A stretch of DNA of 36,933 nt from a virus: IMG/VR virus record IMGVR_UViG_3300025138_000126, positions 1 to 36,933 of that record; one strand, given 5' to 3'. Positions 7,705 to 18,200 of the stretch are shown piece after piece. Within the stretch, counting starts at the first letter, position 1. The number at the start of each line of letters is the position of its first letter. The position numbers and the translations under genes were made by a program. Under the pieces are notes generated by a model. That model had not been told where the DNA came from and did not search any database. It was given only the letters and a program-made list of their open reading frames with translations.

Positions 7705-8630
7705 ATAAGTTGTAATTTCTTTTCCATTAAATCATATTGTGTTAATGGAACGGTATTTTGGATTAATTGAGTAAAATCGGTAAATCCCATTTCACTAGGG
7801 TCTTTCCCCTGAAGCTCTACCATATAAACTTCTTTACCTTCATTTATAAATTCTTCTGCATATTTTATTGCTTTTTTAATTGCATCAGAATCTAGTGCTA
7901 TATATATTTTTTTAACTGTTGAAGTTACTATTTTTTTCATTAAAGAACCCTGTATGTTACTACCTAATAAAGGAATTGCATTTCTTTTAATTGCTATAGC
8001 ATCAAATGGACCCTCACATAATATTAATGGTAAGTTCCAATTGATGAATAATTCAAAAGGTATAATATTTCTTGATGCTTCTGGGTTTTTATATTTTCTA
8101 TATGGGTCTTTTTCAAATGATCTACCTGTATAGTAATTTAATTTACCGTTTTCATCATAAGAAGGAATGATTATCATATTACTATAATTACCATATTCAC
8201 AATATCCTAAATTATATTTTAATACATCATCAATAGTAATTCCTCTATTTTTTAAATAATTCCATGCTTTTTTACCTGTTAAATCTATTGAATTATTACT
8301 GATAGATTTAAATTCATTAGGTAGTTTTACTTCTACTTTATTTTCTTCTTTCTGGTATTCTTTCTCCTCAGATACTAGCTTGTATAGGTCTGTAAATTTT
8401 TCGGGTTGTGCCTTTAATTGTTTAAATAATGTAGATATTCTTGTACCTTTTTTACCACATACCCAACAATGCCATGGATTATATCCTTTTTTATTTTCTG
8501 AAAAATTAACTTCTAATTTAGGTTTTGTATGATGGCAGAAAGGACAATTATAGGCTTGATTACCTCTTGCTGTCCTTTTTCCAGTACCTAGTACCGAATT
8601 AACTAAGTTAACTAGTAGTTCATTTATCAT
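7701..8630 (-). CDS. DNA primase with zinc finger and Toprim domain
   Basis: This is a 309-residue protein. The N-terminal zinc-binding motif is C29-P-F-C32 with H54-C55-W-V-C58, as in DnaG and phage primases. The middle contains a DnaG-type core segment (KNRGITIDDVLKYNLGY and NMIIIPSYDENGKLNYYTGR). The Toprim domain has E206 in LILCEGPFDA and D247-S-D249 in IYIALDSDA, the metal-binding acidic residues. It lacks a helicase domain, so it would synthesise primers with a separately encoded helicase outside the window. It overlaps the nuclease gene by 4 bases. A promoter at 8635-8664 would make the transcript almost leaderless. Confidence 0.9.
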   Translation of the reverse strand: MINELLVNLVNSVLGTGKRTARGNQAYNCPFCHHTKPKLEVNFSENKKGYNPWHCWVCGKKGTRISTLFKQLKAQPEKFTDLYKLVSEEKEYQKEENKVEVKLPNEFKSISNNSIDLTGKKAWNYLKNRGITIDDVLKYNLGYCEYGNYSNMIIIPSYDENGKLNYYTGRSFEKDPYRKYKNPEASRNIIPFELFINWNLPLILCEGPFDAIAIKRNAIPLLGSNIQGSLMKKIVTSTVKKIYIALDSDAIKKAIKYAEEFINEGKEVYMVELQGKDPSEMGFTDFTQLIQNTVPLTQYDLMEKKLQLI

Positions 8631-8634
8631 AACC

Positions 8635-8664
8635 GTAATGTACGAATAATATTTTGCTAATCAA
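8635..8664 (-). promoter_or_regulatory. Promoter for the primase gene
   Basis: The coding strand reads TTTG, a 19-base spacer and TACATTAC ending 4 bases before the primase ATG (8630). It matches the TTG-N19..21-TAnnTT pattern of the other sites, and the surrounding TTCGTACATTACGG resembles the TTCGTATATTTACGG of the two best sites. Transcription would start at or next to the ATG, giving a leaderless or nearly leaderless mRNA. Confidence 0.5.
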
Positions 8665-9106
8665 AGTCTTTTGTAAAGAACTTTCCAAGAATGTTATCAT
8701 TCCAAAATTCATCAGGTTTTTCTAATGCTTGGTATATAAATAAGTATTTAGATTCATAATATGTTAGTAATTTTTTAGATTGACATGCTATAAGTATTTG
8801 TCTTTCCCAATTTTCAGAGGGTTCTGAAATTACTAATTCTTTCATTTCTTTATTTGAACCAAAATATGTTTTCCAATCTGATTCTTTTACTGCTAGTTTA
8901 TAAGATGGTCTTCTACCTACAACTCCTTCAAACTTTCTTAAATCTTTTTTACCTAATTTTACTTTACGAGTAAAAAATAATATTTTCTTTCCTATATATT
9001 TTTTTCCTGTTGGTAGGTGAGTTATAACGTATACAAACCCATAAGTCTGATCTGGGAAGTCGTCTATTTCAGTGACTTCCTCATTTATATATGTCCAGTT
9101 TATCAT
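8657..9106 (-). CDS. GIY-YIG-like endonuclease
   Basis: This is a 149-residue protein. YGFVYVITHLPTGKKYIGKK at residues 22-41 carries a G-x-V-Y then K-Y-I-G-K pair that fits the GIY-YIG core. The later segments VKESDWKTYFGSNKEMKE and TYYESKYLF (with a conserved E) match a phage nuclease type that I recall from cyanophage and other T4-like genomes. It probably nicks or cuts DNA, either as a homing endonuclease or in host or competitor DNA breakdown. It stands between the tail block and the primase and shares 4 bases with the preceding tail gene, so it is firmly embedded in the operon rather than a recent free-standing insertion. Confidence 0.72.
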   Translation of the reverse strand: MINWTYINEEVTEIDDFPDQTYGFVYVITHLPTGKKYIGKKILFFTRKVKLGKKDLRKFEGVVGRRPSYKLAVKESDWKTYFGSNKEMKELVISEPSENWERQILIACQSKKLLTYYESKYLFIYQALEKPDEFWNDNILGKFFTKDFD

Positions 9107-10422
9107 GTATCGAAATTTACTACAAACGTTGTGTCTGTATATAGTGAAATTGGAATAGGTTGGGATAACTTTCCAACAGCTACTAACTGGTAAGATCCAT
9201 TATATAAACCTATTGTAGTTACATATGGGCTAAAATATGATCCTGTAGCATAATCATAATATACTTGGTTAGGATCATCAATAAATGATAAATTAATAGT
9301 ATCTCCTCCTTGTAATTTTATAGGAATATCTCCAGTAGCATTAAATATAACTTGCCCTCCACCTGGTCTAAGTTGTTCCATATCTAAATTTATTTCATCC
9401 CCTTTTAGATAATTTTTTCCTTCATATAATGTAGTTATATTAGTAACTTTACCTGCAGGACCTATAATTACAGTTGCTGTAGCTCCTGATCCTGCTCCTG
9501 TTAAAGTATTATAATCTAAAACATAAGTACCGGCACTTCCATCATCCCCATATGTGCTATTTTCTATAGATGATGATAAAATATTATTAATTCCTGATAA
9601 GTTATTAGTAGGCTTTAATGCTGATGGATTTTGAGTATAAGAATATTCATTATCATTTATAACACATTTATATTGATTTTCTCTTATTGTAATTGATGAA
9701 GAAAAAGAAATTGAAGCTGAGTCAAGGTTTGAGTTTGCTGTTCCATTTTGATCATTTACTATGCTACCTATATTACTTAAACCACCTATCCCTTCAGTTA
9801 ATATAGCCATACCTTGTGAATAGAAAATTTGTCCTACTACTCCTTCATTTACTATAGTACCATCTGGGTTAGATTGAGTTGCTAATAAATTGCCTTCACT
9901 ATCATCATAAACAAAACTTTGGACTTGATTAAGTGAAGATGTAAAAGTAAATTCAAAAGTTGAGGGTGGAATTTTTTCACCAAAAAGCATTGAAGGGATT
10001 GATATTACAGTTGGACCATTTATATTTGCTGATGATGAAAATTGTGCAAATCTTCTATCTTGCATTTCTGATGATTGTAAAAAATTATCATATCTAGGAC
10101 CTTCTATTTTTCCTACATACTGATCATATTCTGGTAAAGGTCCAGGTACTAAGCTTGATGTTGATACATTATCTCCTCTAGATGATGTTAAATAATTACT
10201 ATAATATAATTGTTTAACGTTCCCAAATACTAGTACCCCATCTAATCTAGTTTTAAATCCTGTTGGAAATGATCCTGATTTATAAGGGCCTTGTGTAGAT
10301 TGATAATATTCTATTCCTACATTAGATGCTGTGATGTCAGATCCTATAAATCTAAAATCTTTATTAGCATAAAAGGGAGTTAATACTACCTCATTTGTAT
10401 TAAATTGTTTGAATGCAGCCAT
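9103..10422 (-). CDS. Tail or baseplate-associated structural protein
   Basis: A 439-residue, Ser/Thr/Gly/Asn-rich, beta-strand-rich protein typical of phage fibres and baseplate appendages. At about residues 330-350 it has GKVTNITTLYEGKNYLKGDE, the recurring G-x-x-Y-x-x-G-D module seen in other structural proteins of this window. The last 40 residues (TTIGLYNGSYQLVAVGKLSQ) align by eye with the end of the next protein upstream (TTVGLYSKTNELVATAKLSR), so the two are paralogous at least at the C-terminus. It lies at the promoter-distal end of the tail block. Exact position in the virion is unknown. Confidence 0.75.
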   Translation of the reverse strand: MAAFKQFNTNEVVLTPFYANKDFRFIGSDITASNVGIEYYQSTQGPYKSGSFPTGFKTRLDGVLVFGNVKQLYYSNYLTSSRGDNVSTSSLVPGPLPEYDQYVGKIEGPRYDNFLQSSEMQDRRFAQFSSSANINGPTVISIPSMLFGEKIPPSTFEFTFTSSLNQVQSFVYDDSEGNLLATQSNPDGTIVNEGVVGQIFYSQGMAILTEGIGGLSNIGSIVNDQNGTANSNLDSASISFSSSITIRENQYKCVINDNEYSYTQNPSALKPTNNLSGINNILSSSIENSTYGDDGSAGTYVLDYNTLTGAGSGATATVIIGPAGKVTNITTLYEGKNYLKGDEINLDMEQLRPGGGQVIFNATGDIPIKLQGGDTINLSFIDDPNQVYYDYATGSYFSPYVTTIGLYNGSYQLVAVGKLSQPIPISLYTDTTFVVNFDT

Positions 10423-10427
10423 CCATC

Positions 10428-11522
10428 TTAAAAATCTAATTTAACTCTTACAAGTAATTCTTTTGTAAAATCTTTTTCTAAAGGTCTTGATAATTTAGCA
10501 GTTGCTACTAATTCATTAGTTTTACTATAAAGACCTACAGTTGTAATGTAGGTTGTTGGATTTTCTACAAATGAATCAAATACAATAGCTCCTGTTGAGG
10601 ATGAAATAAATGATGGATTGGAAGAATAATTAAATTCTGAATTTTTAGCTCTACAAAATATAAAATCACTTGATAAATTTTCTTGACTATTTAAAGTAAA
10701 TCCTGTTGGAGCTACTGTGTCTAATCCCGCTCTGTTTAGGGCATTAATTAAAAGCCCATTATTTCCTCCTTGAGATTGATTATATGTGTCTGAAGCTCTA
10801 GATGTGTTTAAAGCAATTCCTCCATCAACTATAGCTCCATCTAATGCTTCGCCATTTAAAATTAGTAAATTTACATCAGGTAAAATCCAACCATAAGACC
10901 CTGAACCAGGTGTCCAACCATCTGCTTGATTTGAGCCTGCATATCCTGAAGCTACTACACCTGCTGAGCCTGATATAATATTATAATATCTACCAGCATC
11001 AGAAAATTGAGCTACATTGTTTATTATACTGTCATCCGTTAAAATTAATTTATCATTTGCTGCTCCAGTAGAACCTGATAATTTTAATGTCCATGTTCCT
11101 GGGAGAATATTTTGTTTATATCTTGCCCTTTCTAGGTTCATTACATAAAAATATGATGAAGAATAATTACCAAATATAAATGAGGCATTTTCATCTCCTA
11201 AAACTAAATTTCTATATTGTCCATAATTAGTTCTTGTAGGAGAAACTCCTGTTACAAGAGGATTTAAAAATTTACTTCCGCTTCCTTCAGCATCACAGTA
11301 AACTGAATCAAATTGTATTTCAGCTGTTATATCTGTAGAAGCTGTTTGAAACACTGATATATAGTAAGGAGCAGCTGCACTAGCTAACTGAGCCGAACTT
11401 GTGTAATATTCTCTTAAAGTTGGGGAATTATTACTCCACATAGCTGATGTAACAGAATCATTACTTAATACTATTTCATCACTTGTTAAAGGTATAAATG
11501 CTCCTCTGTTATTGTCTGGCAT
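10428..11522 (-). CDS. Tail or baseplate-associated structural protein, paralogue of its neighbour
   Basis: A 364-residue beta-rich protein (MPDNNRGAFIPLTSDEIVLS). It contains a long Ser/Gly/Tyr-rich region and a C-terminal segment TTVGLYSKTNELVATAKLSR that parallels the end of the 439-residue protein. I recall this type (a TWTLKLS segment followed by a GLYS...NELVATAKLS end) as a conserved marine myovirus virion protein near the baseplate genes. No enzymatic motif is visible. It starts 10 bases below the end of the 227-residue gene and ends 5 bases before the next one, so it is part of the tail operon. Confidence 0.75.
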   Translation of the reverse strand: MPDNNRGAFIPLTSDEIVLSNDSVTSAMWSNNSPTLREYYTSSAQLASAAAPYYISVFQTASTDITAEIQFDSVYCDAEGSGSKFLNPLVTGVSPTRTNYGQYRNLVLGDENASFIFGNYSSSYFYVMNLERARYKQNILPGTWTLKLSGSTGAANDKLILTDDSIINNVAQFSDAGRYYNIISGSAGVVASGYAGSNQADGWTPGSGSYGWILPDVNLLILNGEALDGAIVDGGIALNTSRASDTYNQSQGGNNGLLINALNRAGLDTVAPTGFTLNSQENLSSDFIFCRAKNSEFNYSSNPSFISSSTGAIVFDSFVENPTTYITTVGLYSKTNELVATAKLSRPLEKDFTKELLVRVKLDF

Positions 11523-11532
11523 ATCTAATTTT

Positions 11533-12216
11533 TTATCTAGTTGTTGTTCTTGTTATTTCTATAGGTACTTGTATTCTAGCACCACTATCTAATCCTATTA
11601 CAGTTAATGTAGTATATATTGAAGTGTTAGTACCAAATAAAATAGGATTTCCTGTTCCAGTTAATGTTAAAGAAGTTCCAATTACTGTTTGTGAAACAGA
11701 TGTACCATTTGTAATCACCATATTAGAGTTTTGAACATCTAATTCTTTAGATGCTTCCGAATCATCACCTGTTGCTACAAACCCTGTTGTTGATTGACAT
11801 ACTCTCACATCAGCTATTGTAAATGAATATCCTGATTCTGATATTGCTTCTGCGTTGCCTAAATAATTTGACGTTTTAGGAACAATATTAGTTGGGGTTA
11901 ATTGTCTTTCTTTTATTCTATTTACACCCCCAATAACAGGCATTACTGCTGTTCCTCTATTTAATGTAACTAATTTATATTTCATCATTTGGCTTTCATC
12001 TGGAAATGCTTCCATTAAAGGCATATTTTGAATTGCTTCCCCATAAAATGCTGATCCCGATGGGTGTGTTGGATTATATAAGGTATAATCAATTTCATCA
12101 TCAGACAAAGCAAATTGAGTGATATTAAAAGACCCATCACCCTTTGCTAATAATTCTCTTCCCTTATTAGTTAAAATAGCATCTACTGTTATTACTTGGT
12201 TATTTAAATATCCCAT
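11533..12216 (-). CDS. Conserved phage tail/baseplate protein
   Basis: This is a 227-residue protein. The N-terminal block is VDAILTNKGRELLAKGDGSF followed by ITQFALSDDEIDYTLYN. It is a highly recognisable phage signature: the NKGRELLA phrase followed by a D-D-E-I-D-Y element occurs in structural proteins next to baseplate genes. MMKYKLVTLNRGTAVMPVI continues the conserved part, and the C-terminal half is a beta-rich Ser/Thr domain. It probably forms part of the baseplate periphery or a fibre connector. The promoter at 12235-12265 is directly upstream and would restart transcription of the last three tail genes. Confidence 0.78.
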   Translation of the reverse strand: MGYLNNQVITVDAILTNKGRELLAKGDGSFNITQFALSDDEIDYTLYNPTHPSGSAFYGEAIQNMPLMEAFPDESQMMKYKLVTLNRGTAVMPVIGGVNRIKERQLTPTNIVPKTSNYLGNAEAISESGYSFTIADVRVCQSTTGFVATGDDSEASKELDVQNSNMVITNGTSVSQTVIGTSLTLTGTGNPILFGTNTSIYTTLTVIGLDSGARIQVPIEITRTTTR

Positions 12217-12234
12217 GTTCTATTATTTTAGTTA

Positions 12235-12265
12235 TAAATATACGTAATTTTATTTTTTATTCCAA
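12235..12265 (-). promoter_or_regulatory. Promoter inside the tail gene block
   Basis: The coding strand has TTG (12265-12263), a 20-base spacer and TATATTTA (12242-12235), 18 bases before the ATG at 12216. The spacing and both boxes match the Bacteroidota primary sigma consensus. It lies in the 57-base gap after the giant tail gene, the widest gap within the tail block. Confidence 0.6.
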
Positions 12266-12273
12266 GTTTAAAT

Positions 12274-15200
12274 TTAAGATGTTTGATTATTTCCACTATC
12301 TGTAGCTGTATCACCTGGGAATGCGTTTTTCTGTCTTAATTGGTTAATAATATTTAAAGCATTTTTCTTTTGAATGCTAGTAAAATCATTTGGTATTAAA
12401 AATCCACCACCTGTTTGTGTTAAAAATCCTTCAGAACCTAAACTAGGAGGAGTATTTTTAATCATTACTTTTCCATCGTTTTCAACTTGTTTTCTTATAG
12501 TAAATTTAGTTACTGCTCCTCCAGGTAGTCCTTGCAAAACATCTCCTGGGTTTCTGAAGGTTTTAATAAAAGAAGGCATTGATACCGGAACATCTCCTGT
12601 GTTATTTCTTTCATAAGCATATTCATTTGTACATCCAGGATTTAAAGTTGATGCTACTGAAAATGGATTTCCTATACCTCCTGTATTTAACATCTCTGAT
12701 GTTAAAGTAATTATTACATTGTATAATTGTGTTGCATTACTAAAAATAGAATTTATAGTTTGAGAAGTTATTGTTATAGTATCTCCTACTTCATAACCTC
12801 CTCCATTATTACCAAAAGAAACTCCAGGAAATACAAATGATGTTCCTTCAAGTATATAAGTTTGTCCACTACTAAGACTTTTTTGATCGGATACAACTGG
12901 AGTAATATTTATTTTTCCATTAGTTCCAATACCAGAAGTAGTAAACTGAGTTGAGTTAATTTGAACTGCTGATGGGGGACTGGTGTAACTTCCTATTGAA
13001 TATCCATTAGAAGTTTGAAATAAATCATTAAAATTTGTTGTTATAGAAGTATACCCTCCATAATTATTTGTTGGACCTGATCCCGGTACAAATGAACCAT
13101 TAGTAGGTTCATTATATGATGCTGAGTAATAAAAATCTTGTACTTCTTCAACTGTAAAATCTTCTATAAAATCTATAGATGATGTTAATGAGGCTGAAAT
13201 TACAGTTTTTACTCCTTCAATTCTTAATACATCTCCCCTTTCAATTAAAAATGGTATTTGATTATCTTCATAAGTATCACAATCAGATCCTGATGGTGAC
13301 CATTGATAGTAATTGCTAGGATCCGCAGCATCAATACCTTCTTGTACAAATAAAGGATTAAAATATACTGCTTGATCTATAGGACAAGTAAATGGAAATC
13401 TTAGCATTTCTTTAGCTACTGTTTGATTATAAGCATGATAGAGAGCTAATTGAGGACCTGATATTGATAATTTCATATTATCTGGTAGATCTTTATCTCC
13501 TGAAAGTCTGTTATTTTGTGAAAAAGGAACATAATATGCAGAGGATAATCCACCATTATTTGTCTTATCATAAGGAATGTCGCCATTTGCATCAAAAGGT
13601 CCATTGAGTTGAACTGTTCCACTACCACTTAATAAAAATCCAAATTGTTGGCCTTCACCAGTAACCTGACTAGCTGTTATCATTTGAATAGTTTCATTAG
13701 GTTGAGATATCTTATTAGTTTTTTCTAATAAAACATTTTCTTCAGGAAGTCTAAATACTAAATCCCCAACAAAACCTGAGTATCCGTTTAAATTTATTAC
13801 ATAATTAGGTATTGTAATAATATCTCCGGGAAGAAAACCATAGGGTTGTACTCCTGAAGAAACTTTATCAGTAAAACCATCCTCCCATATATCAGGGTAT
13901 AATGTAATTTTTGTTACAGATCTAGATCCTAATGAAACTCCATCTATTGAAATATATGCACCTGTACCCGCTCCATTAGTTTTAGAATGATTAGCTATAA
14001 TACTTCCATTAGTATTCCATAATATTATAGCATTTTGCTTAGTGTTTTGATCCCCAACTAAAGGATTGTAGTTTGAAATTAATCCTGATCCACTTTCAAT
14101 AATATTATCAGCACCTACAATTGATCCACTTAAACCTCCAATAAACCCTCCATTATATGGTCCCAAACCTAACATTTGAAAGTTATTAGTGGAAATACCT
14201 AAATCCACAGTTTGTCCCATTTTCCTTCCACCTATTGTATAAGCATATTGGTTTGAATTAGTGCTAATTGATTTAGCATTACCATTCATAGTTAAAAATT
14301 GAACGCTGCCTCCTAATATATCATAATTTCCTACAGGTAAAGTTTCTAAATTTATTACTTTTGTACTTGTAGAATTTTGTGTAGTAAATGAAACTCCTAC
14401 TTTTCTAGTAGGTTCAAATACAGATGATACCCATTTTTTATAAGCATTAGATCCATCTATATCAATTGATTCAGGAGTTATTTCTTTTCCACCTAAATCA
14501 TCCATTGAAATTGAAATTAATGAATCAATTGTAAAATCACGAGAATTATAAAAATTAAATTGTTCAAATGATCTATTAAAATGGGCTATATATTGAGGAT
14601 GTTTATCAATAACAGCTGTTTTTCTTTCATTTACATCATCTCCATCCCAACTACCTGTTGAACCATCTAAAAAGTTTGTTGCTACACTATAAGATACATT
14701 TACATTTTTCCTATTAAAAGATTGGGCTGGTAATGTATTTACTGGTTTTACAGATCCTGATGGGGTGAAGAAATTATAATCTAAACTTTTTATTTTAGTT
14801 CCATCATATGTTGGATTTAAAGCTGCTAATGATGTGTAATTACTATCTACTACAGGAGCAGTTAATGGACCTAATGGAGAAGAAGCTGAAAATGGGTTAT
14901 ACATTACATCAATTATACTTTGAAGATTTTCAATAGTATTTTGATTTTCATATTCTACTTGATAGTGATTTGTACTTCTTCTATTTTGAGATACATTATT
15001 GTTTAAAGGATTATAATCTGAATTTTCAAATACTAAACTCTGTGTGTTTAAAATTTCAAATGAACCTGATGTTAAAGGATTATAATTATTTATAACATTT
15101 AAATCCCAAGGAATTGCATTTTGTACTTTTTCATATATACCCCCTACCCCTGTAATACTAAAATTGTTGAGTGTTCCAATTAATCCTGCATCAGCTGCTA

Positions 15201-18200
15201 ACATAAGAGAATATGAAAAATTAAGATTATCCCATAAAGCGTTATTTTTACCTGCTGGTACAGATGAAGAATTATCTGATGTTTCGGGAGGAGTATACAT
15301 AAATGAAAAAGAAACAGCTGTATTACCTAGATTTCCTCCTACAAGACCAGCATTTGGAGTTAAAACTCCATTTACATATGAAAACTCTGATCCATTAGTA
15401 TTTCCGGCATAGTTATCTTGTGGCCCCCCATAAAAATTAGAACTAAACGCTCCACCACCTTGTATCATTGACAATCCCACTACTGCTGAATAATCATAAA
15501 TTTGGGTTAGATTTATATCATAACTAATTTCGTATGTTTGGAAGGGTTTAATGAGAAATGGAACAGTTTCTGTAAAGTAACCAGGACCTAATCCGGCAGC
15601 CCCAGTTATAGTATTAAAACTTGTATTTTCGTTATCTATTGCTGTCCACGCCCCAGCTCCATTAAAATCATGGGCTTGTGTTAAAATTGGTTTTATTTCA
15701 GGTATATTAACTAATTCCGAAGATGGGAGTATTGATTTATAAGGATTTGACTGAGTTATTAATGTTTTTAAAGCACTTCCACTATACTCACCATCATAAA
15801 ATTCTTCTTGAAAATTACCTATTGTAGGAACTATTCCTAAAGTAGTTATATTATTTTCTATATATGATTGAGTATTTGGAGAAATTGAAGCTGAAATATC
15901 TGGTAATGTAGCTAAAGATTCAAGATCTTCTGGTCCTATTGTGGGATTATAAGTTTTCCATACCCAATTAGAAATAGTAGCAATACTTATATTATTTCCA
16001 CTATTATAAGCAAATAAATTTAATGTTTCTTTAGGATCAATATCTATTAGAGGAGTAATTGAAGATGTATTTCCACTCCCAACCCAAACCTTATCTAAGT
16101 TAAATAATTCTCCTCTTAAAGATGAACTTATTATTAAAGCTACTGAAGTTATAGGACCATCAGCGTGGATAGAAAATTGAGTACTAATAGGTTTTTTAGA
16201 TCTTAAGCCAGTACTATCATTCATTGTTGGTGGATTAGCAAAACTATTCCCATTATATTCTATATAAAAATCACCATACTCAAGTTCGAGTGTTGCATTA
16301 GGCATAAGGTTTAAATATCCACCTGCAGATATTGCATTTGGAATATCGCTTAAAAATCCCATTGAACCTGTTTGAGTAGCTAAGAAATTATATTCATTTG
16401 CACTACCCCCGGCACTACCACTAAATTCATATAAATCAATACTACCCGTTATTTCTAAATTTTGTTGGGGTAAAGGAATATTATTAATAGCATAGGATTG
16501 CGTAGAATATGAATTAACTTGTGGTTCTCGGTACCTATTACGTTCAAGCATATTTTGTTTAATTACAACGCCTGTAGATACACTAGTACGTGCTGGTACG
16601 TAGTTTTTAATTGCTTTAAATAATGAATCATCAAAATATTTAATTAATCTTAAATAATCAAAAATATCACTACCTACATATTTTCTAAAATAATCATTTG
16701 CTATTTTATCTAATTGAGGATAAGTATAAGTTGAAGATGTCCTAAACCTTGGATCTGCTATTGCACTTTGTATAGCACCATATCCTAAGGTTTGAATAAT
16801 ATCATCATTAATTTCATCCTGGGGTGAGAATGCTACTTCTAAAGTATTTATATTTTCTGTGTAGCTTTGGCTTATAAATGGATCTGCCTGTATACTTTTT
16901 ACATTAGATAAAGCAGTTCCAAAATTTAAGTTACTTGTAGCTTGTATTTTATTTGATATTCTATTTCTAATTCCAATTGATGGTTGATCTAAGAAATATG
17001 TTTCTACGTTTTGTTTACTATAAGTTCTTTTTATAGTATTTGGTTGATAATTAATTACATAATCATTTATAATATTTCCAGTACCATCATTAAAAGAACC
17101 TGTTATATATTCAGGTGCTGAGGCTGTTATAGCTGGGTGTACTGATTTTATTGTTTCAGTATGTGCTATTAATTGTGAGGATGTGAAAAAACTTTCTAAT
17201 TCATTTCCTAAAGGAGCTCTAAAATTAATTATATCAAAAGAAGCTTCTGAACCTGTTATTTTATTTCCTTCAATAGATTCAGGATTCATAACTGTATCAT
17301 TAAATACAGATTCACTTATAGCATTTGAGTAATATCTAAATTCTTGAAAGGATCCAGAGAATCCAAATCCATCTTCATTAGTTATAAATCCAGTAGTGCT
17401 TCCTATTCTAGATCCTTGTAATTTACCCCCTACATATACACCATCTTTTATAGTAGTACCATATTTATTCCAACCGTGATTAATTGATTCTGATATATAA
17501 CCTCCAAATAAAGCAGTTCCGAAATCATCATTTCCATAAACCCCACCTGATGAAGTATCTAAATTAGTTATACTTGCTGATCCTTCAAATCCTATACTAT
17601 TACCATCCCAACCATCATATAATTTATTTTTAACATATAATGTATAAGTAGTAGAATCTGTGTTTACATTTGAGTGTTTATCTCTTTGCAAAAGAACGGT
17701 CCACCAACCTTTATCAAAAAATGGTAAATAAATAGGATCTGATTCTACAACTCCCCCATCTGCAGCTGCTCCTGACATATAAAATTTTATTTGGCCATAA
17801 TCTCTATAATCACTATTAGATGAACCTGAGTATGAACCCGATGTTGATCCTGTGTAAAATAAAGCTATACCCCAATCAAATATATCATCATCTAACCCAT
17901 TAGATTTTTTTACTGCTAATGATTGACTATTAAAACTACCATGATATGATGAGGATGGATATCCTGTTGTTTTAAATCTAAAACCTACTCCATCTGGTAC
18001 TATATACTCTGTTTCTGCTATATAATTTCTTTGTAAGGGCATCCAAGGCATAACAGCAGATGCACTTGCTTGGTAAGAATTAGCTACAGGTGTATATGCA
18101 TAGCTATATCTTTGATACCATAAATCATAATCATCAGTTTCATCCTTATTTTTTCCACCAAATTCATTTATTCTTAATATGGTATTAGGTATTCCCCATA

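Noticed and set aside
15164-15412. 82-codon plus-strand ORF inside the giant tail gene
   Set aside because: It is antisense to an uninterrupted 2588-codon frame, with no independent support.
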